Shown here piece by piece: positions 19,857-28,306 of a stretch of DNA of 64,000 bases. The notes below the pieces were generated by a model. The model worked only from the letters and a program-made list of their open reading frames with translations. It was not told the origin of the DNA and did no database searches. The stretch is taken from assembly GCA_002709295.1 (NCBI GenBank), contig PAQL01000041.1:1-64000 (forward strand), written 5' to 3'. Position 1 is the first letter of the stretch, and each line of letters begins with the position of its first letter. The position numbers and the translations under genes are program-made. The stretch is from Phycisphaerae bacterium. Its GTDB lineage: Bacteria; Planctomycetota; Phycisphaerae; Phycisphaerales; SM1A02.

Positions 19857-21263
19857 ATGATCGACCTCAAGGACCTTCGCGAACATCCCGACCGATACCG
19901 GGAGGGCGTCGCGGCCAAGAATGCGAACGTCGACATCGATCGCGTCCTCGCCCTGGACACCGAACGCAGACGCCTGCAGACCGAACAGGAGGAGGCCCGC
20001 GCCGAACAGAAGCGGATCGGCAAGGAGACCGGCCCGCAGATCGGCAGGCTCAAGGGTGAACTGAAGGCCGCCGAAGGCGAGGAACGTGATCGCATCGCAG
20101 CGGAGATCGCCGAACTCGAGAAGCGACCGATCGCCCTCAAGGATCGCATCCACATGCTGGAGGCGGAGATCCACGCGATCGATCCGAAGTTCCGCGAACT
20201 GCTCCTGGCGATCCCGCAGCCACCGGCGGCCGACGTGCCCCGGGGGGCAGGCAGCGAGGACAACGTCGAGATCCGTCAGTGGCACCCCGCGGACTTCGAT
20301 CCCACGCGATCGTTCACCGAACAACGAGGCTTCGCCCCTCGAACGCATCTCGAGCTCGTGCATGAACTCGGCCTCGTCGACTTCGAACGCGGGGTCAAGA
20401 TGGGCGGCAGCCGGCACTACGTGCTGACCGGTGCGGGCATGCGACTGCACCAGGCGATCCTCCGCTACGCCTTCGACTACATGACCGTCGAGCAGGGTTT
20501 CACCCCGATGTCGGTCCCGGTCGTGGTCAGGGAGGAGTGCATGGAGGGGACCGGGTTCTTCCCGGGCGGACGCGACCAGGCGTACCACATCGAGGAATCG
20601 GCCCGGGGCTCCGGCCACGACCTCTATCTCACCGGCACCGGCGAGGTGGGACTCATGGGACTGCATGCCGACGAGATCGTCGACATCGAATCGCTTCCCA
20701 TCACCTGCACCACCGTCTCCACCTGCTTCCGACGTGAAGCCGGGGCCGCCGGCAAGGACACCGCCGGTCTCTACCGGATCCACCAGTTCGACAAGGTCGA
20801 GCAGGTCGTGATCTGCCGGGCCGACGCGGCGGAGCAGAAGGAATGGCACGGTCGGATGATCGGGTTCGTGGAATCGATCCTCCAGTCGCTGGATCTCCCC
20901 TATCGCCTGCTGCAGTGCTGCACCGGTGACCTGGGCGCCAAGAACGAGGACATGATCGACGTCGAATGCTGGATGCCCGGCCGCGGCGCCGACGGCGACG
21001 ACGGACGACCGACCGGTGACTGGGGCGAGACCCACTCGGCGAGCCGGCTCGGCGACTACCAGTGCCGACGACTCAACCTGCGCTACCGCGACCCCGAGAC
21101 GAAGAAGACCGTCTTCGCCTACTCGCTCAACAACACCGTGGCCGCGAGCCCCCGCATCCTGATCCCCCTCCTCGAGATGCACCAGCAGGCCGACGGCACG
21201 GTCACGGTGCCCGAGCCGCTCCGTCCCTACATGGGCGGCATGACCACGATCACCCCGGACTGA
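19857..21263 (+). CDS. serS: Seryl-tRNA synthetase
   Basis: 468 residues, slightly longer than the usual about 425-430. It charges tRNA-Ser with serine. An N-terminal long coiled-coil arm (residues about 30-110) binds tRNA; the class II core follows with motif 2 (FRREAGAAGKDTAGLYRIHQFDKVE is the region near 295-320, cited here by position) and motif 3 (NNTVAASPRILIPLLE) near residue 425. The arginine of motif 2 and of motif 3 that bind ATP are both present. It ends three bases from the convergent secreted hydrolase gene. Confidence 0.97.
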   Translation: MIDLKDLREHPDRYREGVAAKNANVDIDRVLALDTERRRLQTEQEEARAEQKRIGKETGPQIGRLKGELKAAEGEERDRIAAEIAELEKRPIALKDRIHMLEAEIHAIDPKFRELLLAIPQPPAADVPRGAGSEDNVEIRQWHPADFDPTRSFTEQRGFAPRTHLELVHELGLVDFERGVKMGGSRHYVLTGAGMRLHQAILRYAFDYMTVEQGFTPMSVPVVVREECMEGTGFFPGGRDQAYHIEESARGSGHDLYLTGTGEVGLMGLHADEIVDIESLPITCTTVSTCFRREAGAAGKDTAGLYRIHQFDKVEQVVICRADAAEQKEWHGRMIGFVESILQSLDLPYRLLQCCTGDLGAKNEDMIDVECWMPGRGADGDDGRPTGDWGETHSASRLGDYQCRRLNLRYRDPETKKTVFAYSLNNTVAASPRILIPLLEMHQQADGTVTVPEPLRPYMGGMTTITPD

Positions 21264-21266
21264 ACC

Positions 21267-22190
21267 TCACTCCGAGGCCGAATCGACCTCGCGGACGAAT
21301 CCCAGCGTCGCCCGCACCGGCCAGTGGTCGGAGAGCGGACCGGCGGCGCCGGTCGGACGCTTGATGTCGCTTTCCTGAATCGTGAGACCACGAACCAGGA
21401 CGTGATCGATGCGTCTGCCGCGAGCGTCGGCCTTCCACCCGTTCCAGGTGCCGCGCGGCGCATCCGCGGATCGATGCTCGATCGCCGACCACGCATCGAT
21501 GAACGAACCATCGTCCCCTGCCGCGAGGAGCGTCTCCACCGGCGGTGATCCCGGCGTCGCGTTGAAGTCCCCGAGAACCACGACCGGCTCGCTCCGCATC
21601 GACTCCGGCCGGGATGCGATCCGCGCCCTCACCAGGGCGGCGCCCTTCGCGCGGGCCTCGGCGCTGCGGTGGTCAAGGTGAAGGTTGGCCACCCAGATCG
21701 GCGTGCGATCGTCCGACTTCTCCACCGGAAGCAACCGGACCATCGTGACCATCCGGGTGCAGGCGGTGTTCCATGACATCGACCCCGGGACCTCCGGTCT
21801 CTCGCTCAACCAGAAGTGCGTCGCGTGGTCGGGGTCGAGTCGCCAACGGTCGCTGCGCCAGAGGATCGGCACCGCTTCGCCACGTCCGGGATCGCGCTCG
21901 CGACCCCGACTGAAGCAGCCGTGGCCTTCCAGCCCCGATCTGATCGAGGTCAGTTGATGGGGAAGGACCTCCTGAAGCCCGATGACGTCCGCCCCCGAGT
22001 CGCGAAGGTGGGCGATCACGGCATCCCGTCGATGCGGCCAGGCATGGACCCCGTCCCCGGGATTGTCATAGCGGATGTTCCAGGTCTCGACCGCGATCTC
22101 ACCGGGCTCGTCGTGGATCCCGGTCGTCCCGGATCCCGCACCGGCCAGCAGCGAGAGGACGATGGCGATCAGGCCGGACGCGCGGACCAT
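21267..22190 (-). CDS. Secreted endonuclease/exonuclease/phosphatase family protein
   Basis: 307 residues from the ATG at 22190; an earlier ATG at 22226 would overlap the upstream gene. A signal peptide covers about residues 1-21. EEP-fold motifs follow: VETWNIRYDN, GLQEVLPHQ with the metal-binding Glu, NLHLDHRS, VVVLGDFNATPGS, and RRIDHVLV...SDHWPVRA with the catalytic Asp-His pair. Family members hydrolyse phosphodiesters in nucleic acids, lipids or sugars; secreted planctomycete versions have no fixed substrate. It lies 17 bases after the beta-helix protein and is probably co-transcribed with it. Confidence 0.88.
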   Translation of the reverse strand: MVRASGLIAIVLSLLAGAGSGTTGIHDEPGEIAVETWNIRYDNPGDGVHAWPHRRDAVIAHLRDSGADVIGLQEVLPHQLTSIRSGLEGHGCFSRGRERDPGRGEAVPILWRSDRWRLDPDHATHFWLSERPEVPGSMSWNTACTRMVTMVRLLPVEKSDDRTPIWVANLHLDHRSAEARAKGAALVRARIASRPESMRSEPVVVLGDFNATPGSPPVETLLAAGDDGSFIDAWSAIEHRSADAPRGTWNGWKADARGRRIDHVLVRGLTIQESDIKRPTGAAGPLSDHWPVRATLGFVREVDSASE

Positions 22191-22207
22191 GTCGAGGCTC
22201 CGAGGGC

Positions 22208-24526
22208 TCAGGGGCAGTCGCCCCATCCGATGAAGAGCAGGCCGAGGTCCGCCCCACCGACGGTTCCGTCACCATCGAGGTCGGCGGTTCCCGGGCTTCC
22301 CCACTGGACGAAGAGGAGGCCGAGGTCGCTGCCGCCGACCGTGCCATCGCCGTCGAGGTCCCCCGGGCACGGCGGGAAGTCGCAGACGTCGGGGATCCCG
22401 TTCTCGTTCGAGTCGAGCTTCCCGCCGGTGAACACGGGGTCGCCGGTGATCACCCAGCGTCCCGAGAATCCGGCGCCGGGGAGAGTGGTGAGGAGTTCCA
22501 CGTCGCCGATCGCGTCCAGCTCGAAGGCCTCCGGGGCGAAGGCGACCCAGGAACCGGCGTCCGAGCCCGACTCGTCGAAGGCCGCGGGGTACCAGTTCTC
22601 GCCCAGCACCATGTAGACGCCGATGAAGAACGACGACCCGGGCTCGAGCTCGATGGGGGGATCGAAGACGAAGTACTGCTCGTCGGAGATCGCCGGTTGC
22701 GTCACGGTGCCGTTCCGCTGCCGGAGAGGAACCGCGTCGGTCGGACTGCCGTCGCCGTTCGGATCGTCCCAGAGGACGATCCGGACCTGCTGGTTGGCCA
22801 CGCCCGCGGCGAAGTCGATGCCGATCCTGCGAATGCTCGATCGGTGCTCTTCGGCGACGAACCGCTGCATCCATGCGATCCAGCCCTGCTGCCCGGTGCC
22901 GATCCCGTTCTCGGCCCGACCGTCGTGCACCCGATAGGGCGCGACCTCCTTGAGACCGAGCTGGCACTCGTCGGGGACGCCGTCGTCGTTGCAATCCTCG
23001 CTCTGGCCGCTCGCCCGGACGTCGAGACTGTCGGGAAGAAGATTGTTGTTGCAGTCCTCGCACTCGTCGGGGACGCCGTTGTCGTCGATGTCCCCGGAGT
23101 CGCCCGAGGGCAGGACGTCGCAGGAGTCGGGGATGCCGTTCCCGTTGCAGTCGGGCACGAGCCCGTCCGCGGTCGCACACACATCGGCCACCCCGTCGCC
23201 GTCGCAGTCGAGTTCGCACTCGTCGGGGAGGCCGTTCCCGTCGCAGTCCTCGCTCGAACCGCTGGCGGTGTCCTCGAGATCGGGGATGCCGTTGGCGTTG
23301 CAGTCGTCCTGGAACTCCACCGCCCCGAGGTCCGAGAGCGGTTCACCGAAGGGGTTCTCCCAGTTGCCGGTGTTCGGCGCCGGCCCGGCGTCGACGAATC
23401 GGGGATTGCCGAGGCAGTCGAGCGGCAGTCGCTCGAAGGTGTCGCCGTCGCGGTCGACGTCCCACGTGTCGCGAGGCACGCGGGTGTTGTCCGCCGCGTC
23501 GATGGCGGGCGACAGGGCGAAGGGCGCCCAGTCGGTCTCGAGGTCGAGGAATCGTGGATTCTCGTCGATGTGCCGCACCCCGCCGATGAGATCGGCCAGC
23601 GGCGAGATGCTGTAGCTGACCACCGGGTTGCCTTCGGGCGGCCACCAGTACCAGTTGATCCCGATCGGACAGCCGGTGACGAGGCCGCATTCGCCGCTGT
23701 TCGACCAAAGGATCGTGTTGCGCATCGTGATCGACGAGGTGTAGTTGTTGATCGCCCCGCCGACATTGCCCGCCGTGTTGCCGATGATGGTGCAGTTGTT
23801 GACCGCGGTCTCGGCCTCGTACGTGTAGAACGCACCGCCCTCCCGGTTGGTGGTCCGGTTGTCGAGGAAGAGGCAGCCGGTGAGCTCGAGCACGCCGGTG
23901 TAGAGGTGGACGGCCCCGCCGCGACTGTAGGCCTGGTTGTTTCGGAAGATGCAGTTGATGAACCGAAGCCCGTCCGGGGCCTCGTAGCCGCCGACCGCGC
24001 CGCCACCGCCGGACGGGGGATTGGTCGGAGTCCCGGTGCTCCGGCAGTTGCTGAACACGCAGTTCACGAAGGTCATCGAGCCCGAGTAGAACGAGACCAC
24101 GGCCCCGGCTCGATCGGTCAGGCAGTTGCGGAATCGCAGGCCGTCGAACAGGAGGTCGTGGAGGTTGCCCTCGTTGAAGATCTCGGTGGTGCTGCCACCG
24201 TCGACGATCACGCGGTTCGCGAAGGGATCGCGGTCGTTTCGCTCGGTCTCCGTCCCGGTGAAGCCGCCGTAGATCGAGAGGCCGTCCCGCAGATCGAAGG
24301 GACTGCCGTTGGTCTGGTAGGTGCCGTCCGCCACCCAGATCTCGGTGATCTCGAGGTTGCCCTGCGCCTCGTTCAAGGCGCCGCGAAGCGAGCGATACGC
24401 GGAGCCCCAGGCGAGCCCGTTCCCGTTCTGCGGAGCGTCGCGATCCACGTACCGAGTCTCGGCGGCCGCGTTGGAGACCATGAGGAGGATGATGAGGAGA
24501 CTCGTGACTCGCAGGATCCAGTTCAT
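22208..24526 (-). CDS. Secreted beta-helix protein with calcium-type repeats and dockerin-like C-terminus
   Basis: 772 residues. A signal peptide (about 1-22) is followed by a right-handed beta-helix of about 330 residues, with the choice-of-anchor style opening RYVDRDAPQNGNGLAWGSA and repeated FxNCxFxxN rungs. Residues about 400-530 hold a ladder of acidic repeats of the form DCNGNGIPDSCD, as in thrombospondin type 3-like calcium sites. A beta-sandwich-like domain follows. The last 53 residues contain two near-identical dockerin-like units, DLDGDGTVGGSDLGLLF at 723-739 and its partner at 749-765. Such tails recur on secreted proteins of this group, and I infer a sorting or anchoring role. 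The substrate and function of the helix are unknown. Confidence 0.9.
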   Translation of the reverse strand: MNWILRVTSLLIILLMVSNAAAETRYVDRDAPQNGNGLAWGSAYRSLRGALNEAQGNLEITEIWVADGTYQTNGSPFDLRDGLSIYGGFTGTETERNDRDPFANRVIVDGGSTTEIFNEGNLHDLLFDGLRFRNCLTDRAGAVVSFYSGSMTFVNCVFSNCRSTGTPTNPPSGGGGAVGGYEAPDGLRFINCIFRNNQAYSRGGAVHLYTGVLELTGCLFLDNRTTNREGGAFYTYEAETAVNNCTIIGNTAGNVGGAINNYTSSITMRNTILWSNSGECGLVTGCPIGINWYWWPPEGNPVVSYSISPLADLIGGVRHIDENPRFLDLETDWAPFALSPAIDAADNTRVPRDTWDVDRDGDTFERLPLDCLGNPRFVDAGPAPNTGNWENPFGEPLSDLGAVEFQDDCNANGIPDLEDTASGSSEDCDGNGLPDECELDCDGDGVADVCATADGLVPDCNGNGIPDSCDVLPSGDSGDIDDNGVPDECEDCNNNLLPDSLDVRASGQSEDCNDDGVPDECQLGLKEVAPYRVHDGRAENGIGTGQQGWIAWMQRFVAEEHRSSIRRIGIDFAAGVANQQVRIVLWDDPNGDGSPTDAVPLRQRNGTVTQPAISDEQYFVFDPPIELEPGSSFFIGVYMVLGENWYPAAFDESGSDAGSWVAFAPEAFELDAIGDVELLTTLPGAGFSGRWVITGDPVFTGGKLDSNENGIPDVCDFPPCPGDLDGDGTVGGSDLGLLFVQWGSPGTADLDGDGTVGGADLGLLFIGWGDCP

Positions 24527-24697
24527 CGAAGGCGACTCCGGGTTGCGACCGCGGTCTTGAGCCGGGTTTCAGTATCCGAATGTTAACTGGAATGAGCTGG
24601 AAATCCGGCCGGAAGACCGCGATATCGTGGTCCTTCAACCCTCGTGGCCAGCAGGATCCCAGGGACCGCCCCATACTGGACGTCGAGGAGACCCATC

Positions 24698-26377
24698 GTG
24701 ACCAAGCCGCCTCAGCTCGCCGCCCCCGGCACCCCCGGTGGCCTCGCCACCCCCGAGGATCTCGTCGACCTCGACGCCCTGCTCACCGCCTACGGCGAGC
24801 GGCATCCCGATCCCGGGACGCCCGGCCAGCGGGTGTCCTTCGGAACCAGCGGCCACCGCGGCTCCGCCCTCGACTCGACCTTCAACGACGATCACATCGC
24901 CGCGATCACCCAGGCGATCGTGGAGTTCCGGATGAAGGAGGGCATCGGCGGCCCCGTCCTCCTCGGCAAGGACACGCACGCGTCGAGCGGACAGGCCGAG
25001 CGGACGGCGGTCGAGGTCCTCTCCGCGAACGGTGTCCCGGTCCGCATCCAGGGCGGCATGGGCATCACCGCGACGCCGATCGTCTCGCGGGCGATCCTCG
25101 CCTTCAACGAGGGACGTTCCAACGACGACCCGGGGCTTTGCGACGGCATCATCATCACGCCGAGCCACAACCCACCCCGGGACGGTGGGTTCAAGTACAA
25201 CCCCCCCGATGGCGGTCCCGCCGGCGGCGAGATCACCGGCTGGGTCGAACGACGGGCGAACGAGATCCTGGAAGGCGGTCTGGCCTCGGTGCGTCGGACC
25301 TCGAGCGGCGATCGCGGCCTTGCCACCCTCGACGGGGTCGAGGAGACCGACTTCATCCACCCCTACGTCGAGGCGCTGTCCTCGATCATCGATGTGGAGT
25401 CGATCCGGGGAGCGGGTCTCCGACTCGCCACGCATCCGCTGGGCGGCGCCTCCTTCCCCGTCTGGGAGGTGCTGGCCGACGTCCACGGCATCGACGTCGC
25501 GATCGTCGACCCGACCATCGACCCACGCTTCGGGTTCATGACCCTCGACAAGGACGGGCTCGTCCGCATGGACTGCTCGAGTCCGCAGGCCATGGCGCCC
25601 CTCGTGGCGACGATGGCCGACGGCGGCTTCGATCTCGCGTTCGGGAACGACCCGGACAGCGACCGACACGGCATCGTGTGCCGGTCGAACGGCCTGATGA
25701 ATCCCAACCGCTACCTTGCGGTGGCGATCCAGCACCTTCTCGCCACCCGGACGACGTGGGATCGATCGATCGGGGTCGGCAAGACGCTGGTGTCCAGCAT
25801 CCTGATCGATCGCGTGGTCGCCGACGCCGGGCGAACGCTCTGCGAGGTGCCGGTCGGCTTCAAGTGGTTCGCCCCCGGCCTTCACGACGGTTCGCTCTGC
25901 TTCGGCGGCGAGGAGAGCGCAGGGGCTTCGTTCCTCACGACCGACGGCGGGACCTGGACCACGGACAAGGACGGCATCGTGATGGACCTTCTGGCCGCGG
26001 AGATCCTCGCCACCACGGGCAGGGATCCGGGCGAACACGAGGCGTCGATCGTCGAGCGTTTCGGCGACCCGGCCTATCGGCGCATCTCCGCTCCCGCGGA
26101 TGCGGAGACCCGGGCCGCCCTGAAGAAGCTCGATGCCTCCGCCGTGACCGCCACCGAACTCGCCGGCGATCCCATCACCGCGACCCTGACCCGGGCCCCC
26201 GGCAACGACGCTCCGATCGGAGGCCTCAAGGTCGCCACGGACCACGGGTGGTTCGCCGCCCGACCCTCCGGAACCGAGCCGATCTCCAAGATCTACGCCG
26301 AGAGCCTTCACGGCCCCGAACACGTGGAGCGGATCCTGGAGGAGGCTCAGGCGATCGTGGCGGCCTCGGTCGGCTGA
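24698..26377 (+). CDS. pgm: Phosphoglucomutase (alpha-D-glucose phosphate-specific)
   Basis: 559 residues from the GTG at 24698, which has GAGGAG seven bases upstream; the ORF extends further without support. E. coli Pgm has 546 residues. It interconverts glucose-1- and glucose-6-phosphate. Motifs in order: FGTSGHRGSALD near residue 50, active-site Ser loop TPSHNPPRDGGFKYNP near 160, metal site DPDSDRHG near 320, sugar-binding GGEESAGASF near 405, and the phosphate-binding RPSGTEPISKIY near the end. A diverged copy of its 3' end occurs about 0.8 kb downstream (27187-27300). It is divergent from the beta-helix gene over 171 bases. Confidence 0.95.
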   Translation: MTKPPQLAAPGTPGGLATPEDLVDLDALLTAYGERHPDPGTPGQRVSFGTSGHRGSALDSTFNDDHIAAITQAIVEFRMKEGIGGPVLLGKDTHASSGQAERTAVEVLSANGVPVRIQGGMGITATPIVSRAILAFNEGRSNDDPGLCDGIIITPSHNPPRDGGFKYNPPDGGPAGGEITGWVERRANEILEGGLASVRRTSSGDRGLATLDGVEETDFIHPYVEALSSIIDVESIRGAGLRLATHPLGGASFPVWEVLADVHGIDVAIVDPTIDPRFGFMTLDKDGLVRMDCSSPQAMAPLVATMADGGFDLAFGNDPDSDRHGIVCRSNGLMNPNRYLAVAIQHLLATRTTWDRSIGVGKTLVSSILIDRVVADAGRTLCEVPVGFKWFAPGLHDGSLCFGGEESAGASFLTTDGGTWTTDKDGIVMDLLAAEILATTGRDPGEHEASIVERFGDPAYRRISAPADAETRAALKKLDASAVTATELAGDPITATLTRAPGNDAPIGGLKVATDHGWFAARPSGTEPISKIYAESLHGPEHVERILEEAQAIVAASVG

Positions 26378-26478
26378 TCCTCGTCGTACCTCCGTTCCTT
26401 GGAGGCCGACGCGGTGGTTACCGTGTCCGTCTGCGACGCCCTCGCCCGGCGAATCAAGGACATGGTGGAGGCCAGAGG

Positions 26479-27190
26479 ATGAGTCTCGAGACCCGTTTGC
26501 CGATCGAAATGAGCGCATTGGCCCTCGGTGACGGCCCCGTGGGCCTGGTGATCGTGGATGCCGGCGTCGGCTTCACCCGTGAGGGGAACCTCGCCGACCC
26601 CACCCACATGGTGCCCATGGTGCAGGCCATCGACGCCACCTGGCGTGAACTCGAGGATTTGCTCGGATCGAACCTGCACACCCTGGCATTCCTGGACACC
26701 CATGATCCGAACATTCCCGAGCCGCCCTACCCACCTCATTGCATCAAGGGGACGGGCGAAGAGGAGATGGACCCCGATCTGGCCTGGCTCCTGGACATGC
26801 CGCAGGTGGCCATCATCCGCAAGGACTGCATCAACGGCTTCGTGGGGGCCATCGATCGGGGCACCGGCGTGAATGCCTTCTTGCGAGTGGGTCAAGGACA
26901 ATCACATCGAGACCTTGCTGGTTTGCGGAGATTGCACGGATGTCTGCGTCTCGGATTTCGTCGTCTCGGCACTCTCGGCTCGCAACCACGGGCTCCTCAC
27001 CGCGGCGGACCCGACGACGGATCGCGCCGCTCATGTGGCGGCCGTCACCGGGCTGCGCATCGCCGTCCTGGTGAACGCGTGCGAGACCTTCGACGCGCCG
27101 GGCTTTCACGAGCGGGCCGCTGCCCATCACGTCGGACTCTGGCTCATGGCCTCCCGCGGTGCGGTCCTGGTGGACGGCCTCACGCCATGA
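26479..27190 (+). pseudogene. Isochorismatase-like cysteine hydrolase, frameshifted
   Basis: Two reading frames together make one cysteine hydrolase of about 236 residues. The first (ATG at 26479, with GAGG upstream) carries the catalytic Asp (VIVDAG, residue 27) and Lys (IIRKDC, residue 115). After 26880 the good sequence continues in the next frame with the catalytic Cys (GDCTDVCVSD). Removing one base from TTGCGAG at 26881-26887 restores NAFFEWVKDNHIETLL. As written, the product lacks the active Cys. Either a sequence error or a real inactivation explains this. The family includes nicotinamidases and isochorismatases; the substrate is unknown. Codons look less GC-biased than in neighbours. 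It lies between pgm and a decayed pgm fragment. Confidence 0.8.
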
Positions 27191-27300
27191 CCGCCACCGA
27201 ACTCGTCGGCGATCCCATCACCACGTTCATGATCCGGGCTCCCGGCAACAATGATCCGATCGGCGGCCTCGATCGGCTGATCCTGCTCATTCCGGTCCCC
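27187..27300 (+). pseudogene. Decayed duplicate of the 3' end of pgm
   Basis: The bases from 27187 match pgm from 26144: both encode TATEL(A/V)GDPIT and RAPGN, and about five of six positions agree over some 87 bases by eye. The match then jumps: from about 27266 it follows the last bases of pgm (26357-26382, GGCGGCCTCGGTCGGCTGATC) with about 120 bases of pgm missing between. The join falls in a shared gatcg...ggcctc stretch, suggesting deletion by microhomology. The ATG of the copy overlaps the stop of the cysteine hydrolase. No functional product is expected. Confidence 0.75.
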
Positions 27301-27403
27301 GAGGCGGGACCCGGCGACAATGAAGTCCTCATCATCGCGTTCAGGCGTGCTCCGGGCCCGCACTCACCCCAGCATCACCCCCATCGACATCAGGAGAGTC
27401 TCG

Positions 27404-28180
27404 ATGCCCTTCAGAACCACCCTCACCGTGCTCGCCGCCCTCACTGCGGCCCTGCTCATGGCGACGGCCCCCCGGGTGGTCACCGCCGCTCAGGACGCGC
27501 CCTCCGGCGGGGAGTCCCGGGACGACGATCGTTCGCGTCGCGGCGTCGGTCAGGATCGGGGTCAGAACCGTGGCAACCGTCAGATCGACCCCGCCCCCCT
27601 CGTCGCCAGGATGATGCAGTCCGATGCCGATGGCGACGGCAGGATCTCCCGCGCCGAGGTCGGCCGGGGCCGCTTCGCCGACCTCTTCGACGAGGCGGAT
27701 GCCGACAAGGACGGGTACGTCACCGAGAGGGAGATGACCGTCTTCCTGACCGAGCGACGTCCGGGTGGAGCGGCCCCGCGGGGCGAGCGTCCCGCGGACG
27801 ATGCCGCCCCGGTCGATTCCAAGGCGGCCTTCGACAAGGGCATGGCCGAATCCGGAAGGGCGCTTCGCGGTCTGCGCCGCACCCCCTTCGATGAGACGAG
27901 CTTCGACCGCGACCTCACCTCGGTGATCAGGGTCCAGGACGGCCTGCTGGCGGCCAGGGGACATGTCGGTTCAGTCCCGATGAGCGACGCGGCGAAGGAG
28001 AAGTTCGGCACCGACCGCAGGGCGTACCTCCGTTCCTTCCAGGCCCACATGGCGAAGTCCCTGGTCACCAGCTTCCAGCTCGAGATCGCGATCCTCGAAG
28101 GAGACTCCTCGAAGGCGAAGGAACTGACCGACGCCCTGGTCGGGGACCGCAACGGCAGTCACGACCTGTTCGAGAACTGA
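27404..28180 (+). CDS. Secreted EF-hand protein with helical C-terminal domain
   Basis: 258 residues from the ATG at 27404, which has CAGGAGAG upstream. A signal peptide covers about residues 1-29. An Arg/Asp/Gly-rich spacer precedes two EF-hand loops, DADGDGRISRAE (74-85) and DADKDGYVTERE (99-110), with standard calcium ligands. After a linker, the last about 100 residues form a helical bundle reminiscent of cytochrome b562-like proteins, without an obvious haem Met/His pair. Function is unknown; calcium binding is the only firm statement. The gene stands alone, followed by a hairpin. Confidence 0.8.
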   Translation: MPFRTTLTVLAALTAALLMATAPRVVTAAQDAPSGGESRDDDRSRRGVGQDRGQNRGNRQIDPAPLVARMMQSDADGDGRISRAEVGRGRFADLFDEADADKDGYVTEREMTVFLTERRPGGAAPRGERPADDAAPVDSKAAFDKGMAESGRALRGLRRTPFDETSFDRDLTSVIRVQDGLLAARGHVGSVPMSDAAKEKFGTDRRAYLRSFQAHMAKSLVTSFQLEIAILEGDSSKAKELTDALVGDRNGSHDLFEN

Positions 28181-28204
28181 TTCCAGCCCCGATCGAAGGT
28201 TCCT

Positions 28205-28230
28205 GCCGCCCACCAGGACGGTTGGGCGGC
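28205..28230 (+). terminator. Stem-loop after the EF-hand gene
   Basis: Perfect 8-pair arms (28205-28212 and 28223-28230) surround a 10-base loop, 25 bases after the EF-hand stop codon. The tail is only weakly T-rich, so it may be a weak terminator. Confidence 0.45.
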
Positions 28231-28306
28231 ATCTCTGCGCGACTCGTCGGCGACTGGCCGAGGATCCCCGGGGTGGTCGATATGCTCACCAACCGAGGAG
28301 TCCGGC

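Noticed and set aside
18711-21182. Long minus-strand ORF opposite nadK and serS
   Set aside because: Shadow of two recognised enzymes on the plus strand.
24527-24697. Possible promoters between the beta-helix gene and pgm
   Set aside because: AT-rich bases are present, but no -35/-10 pair with acceptable spacing could be fixed by eye.
27187-27894. Reading on through the ATG at 27187 as a new gene
   Set aside because: The first part is a decayed pgm fragment and the rest is out of frame with the EF-hand gene; no protein character.
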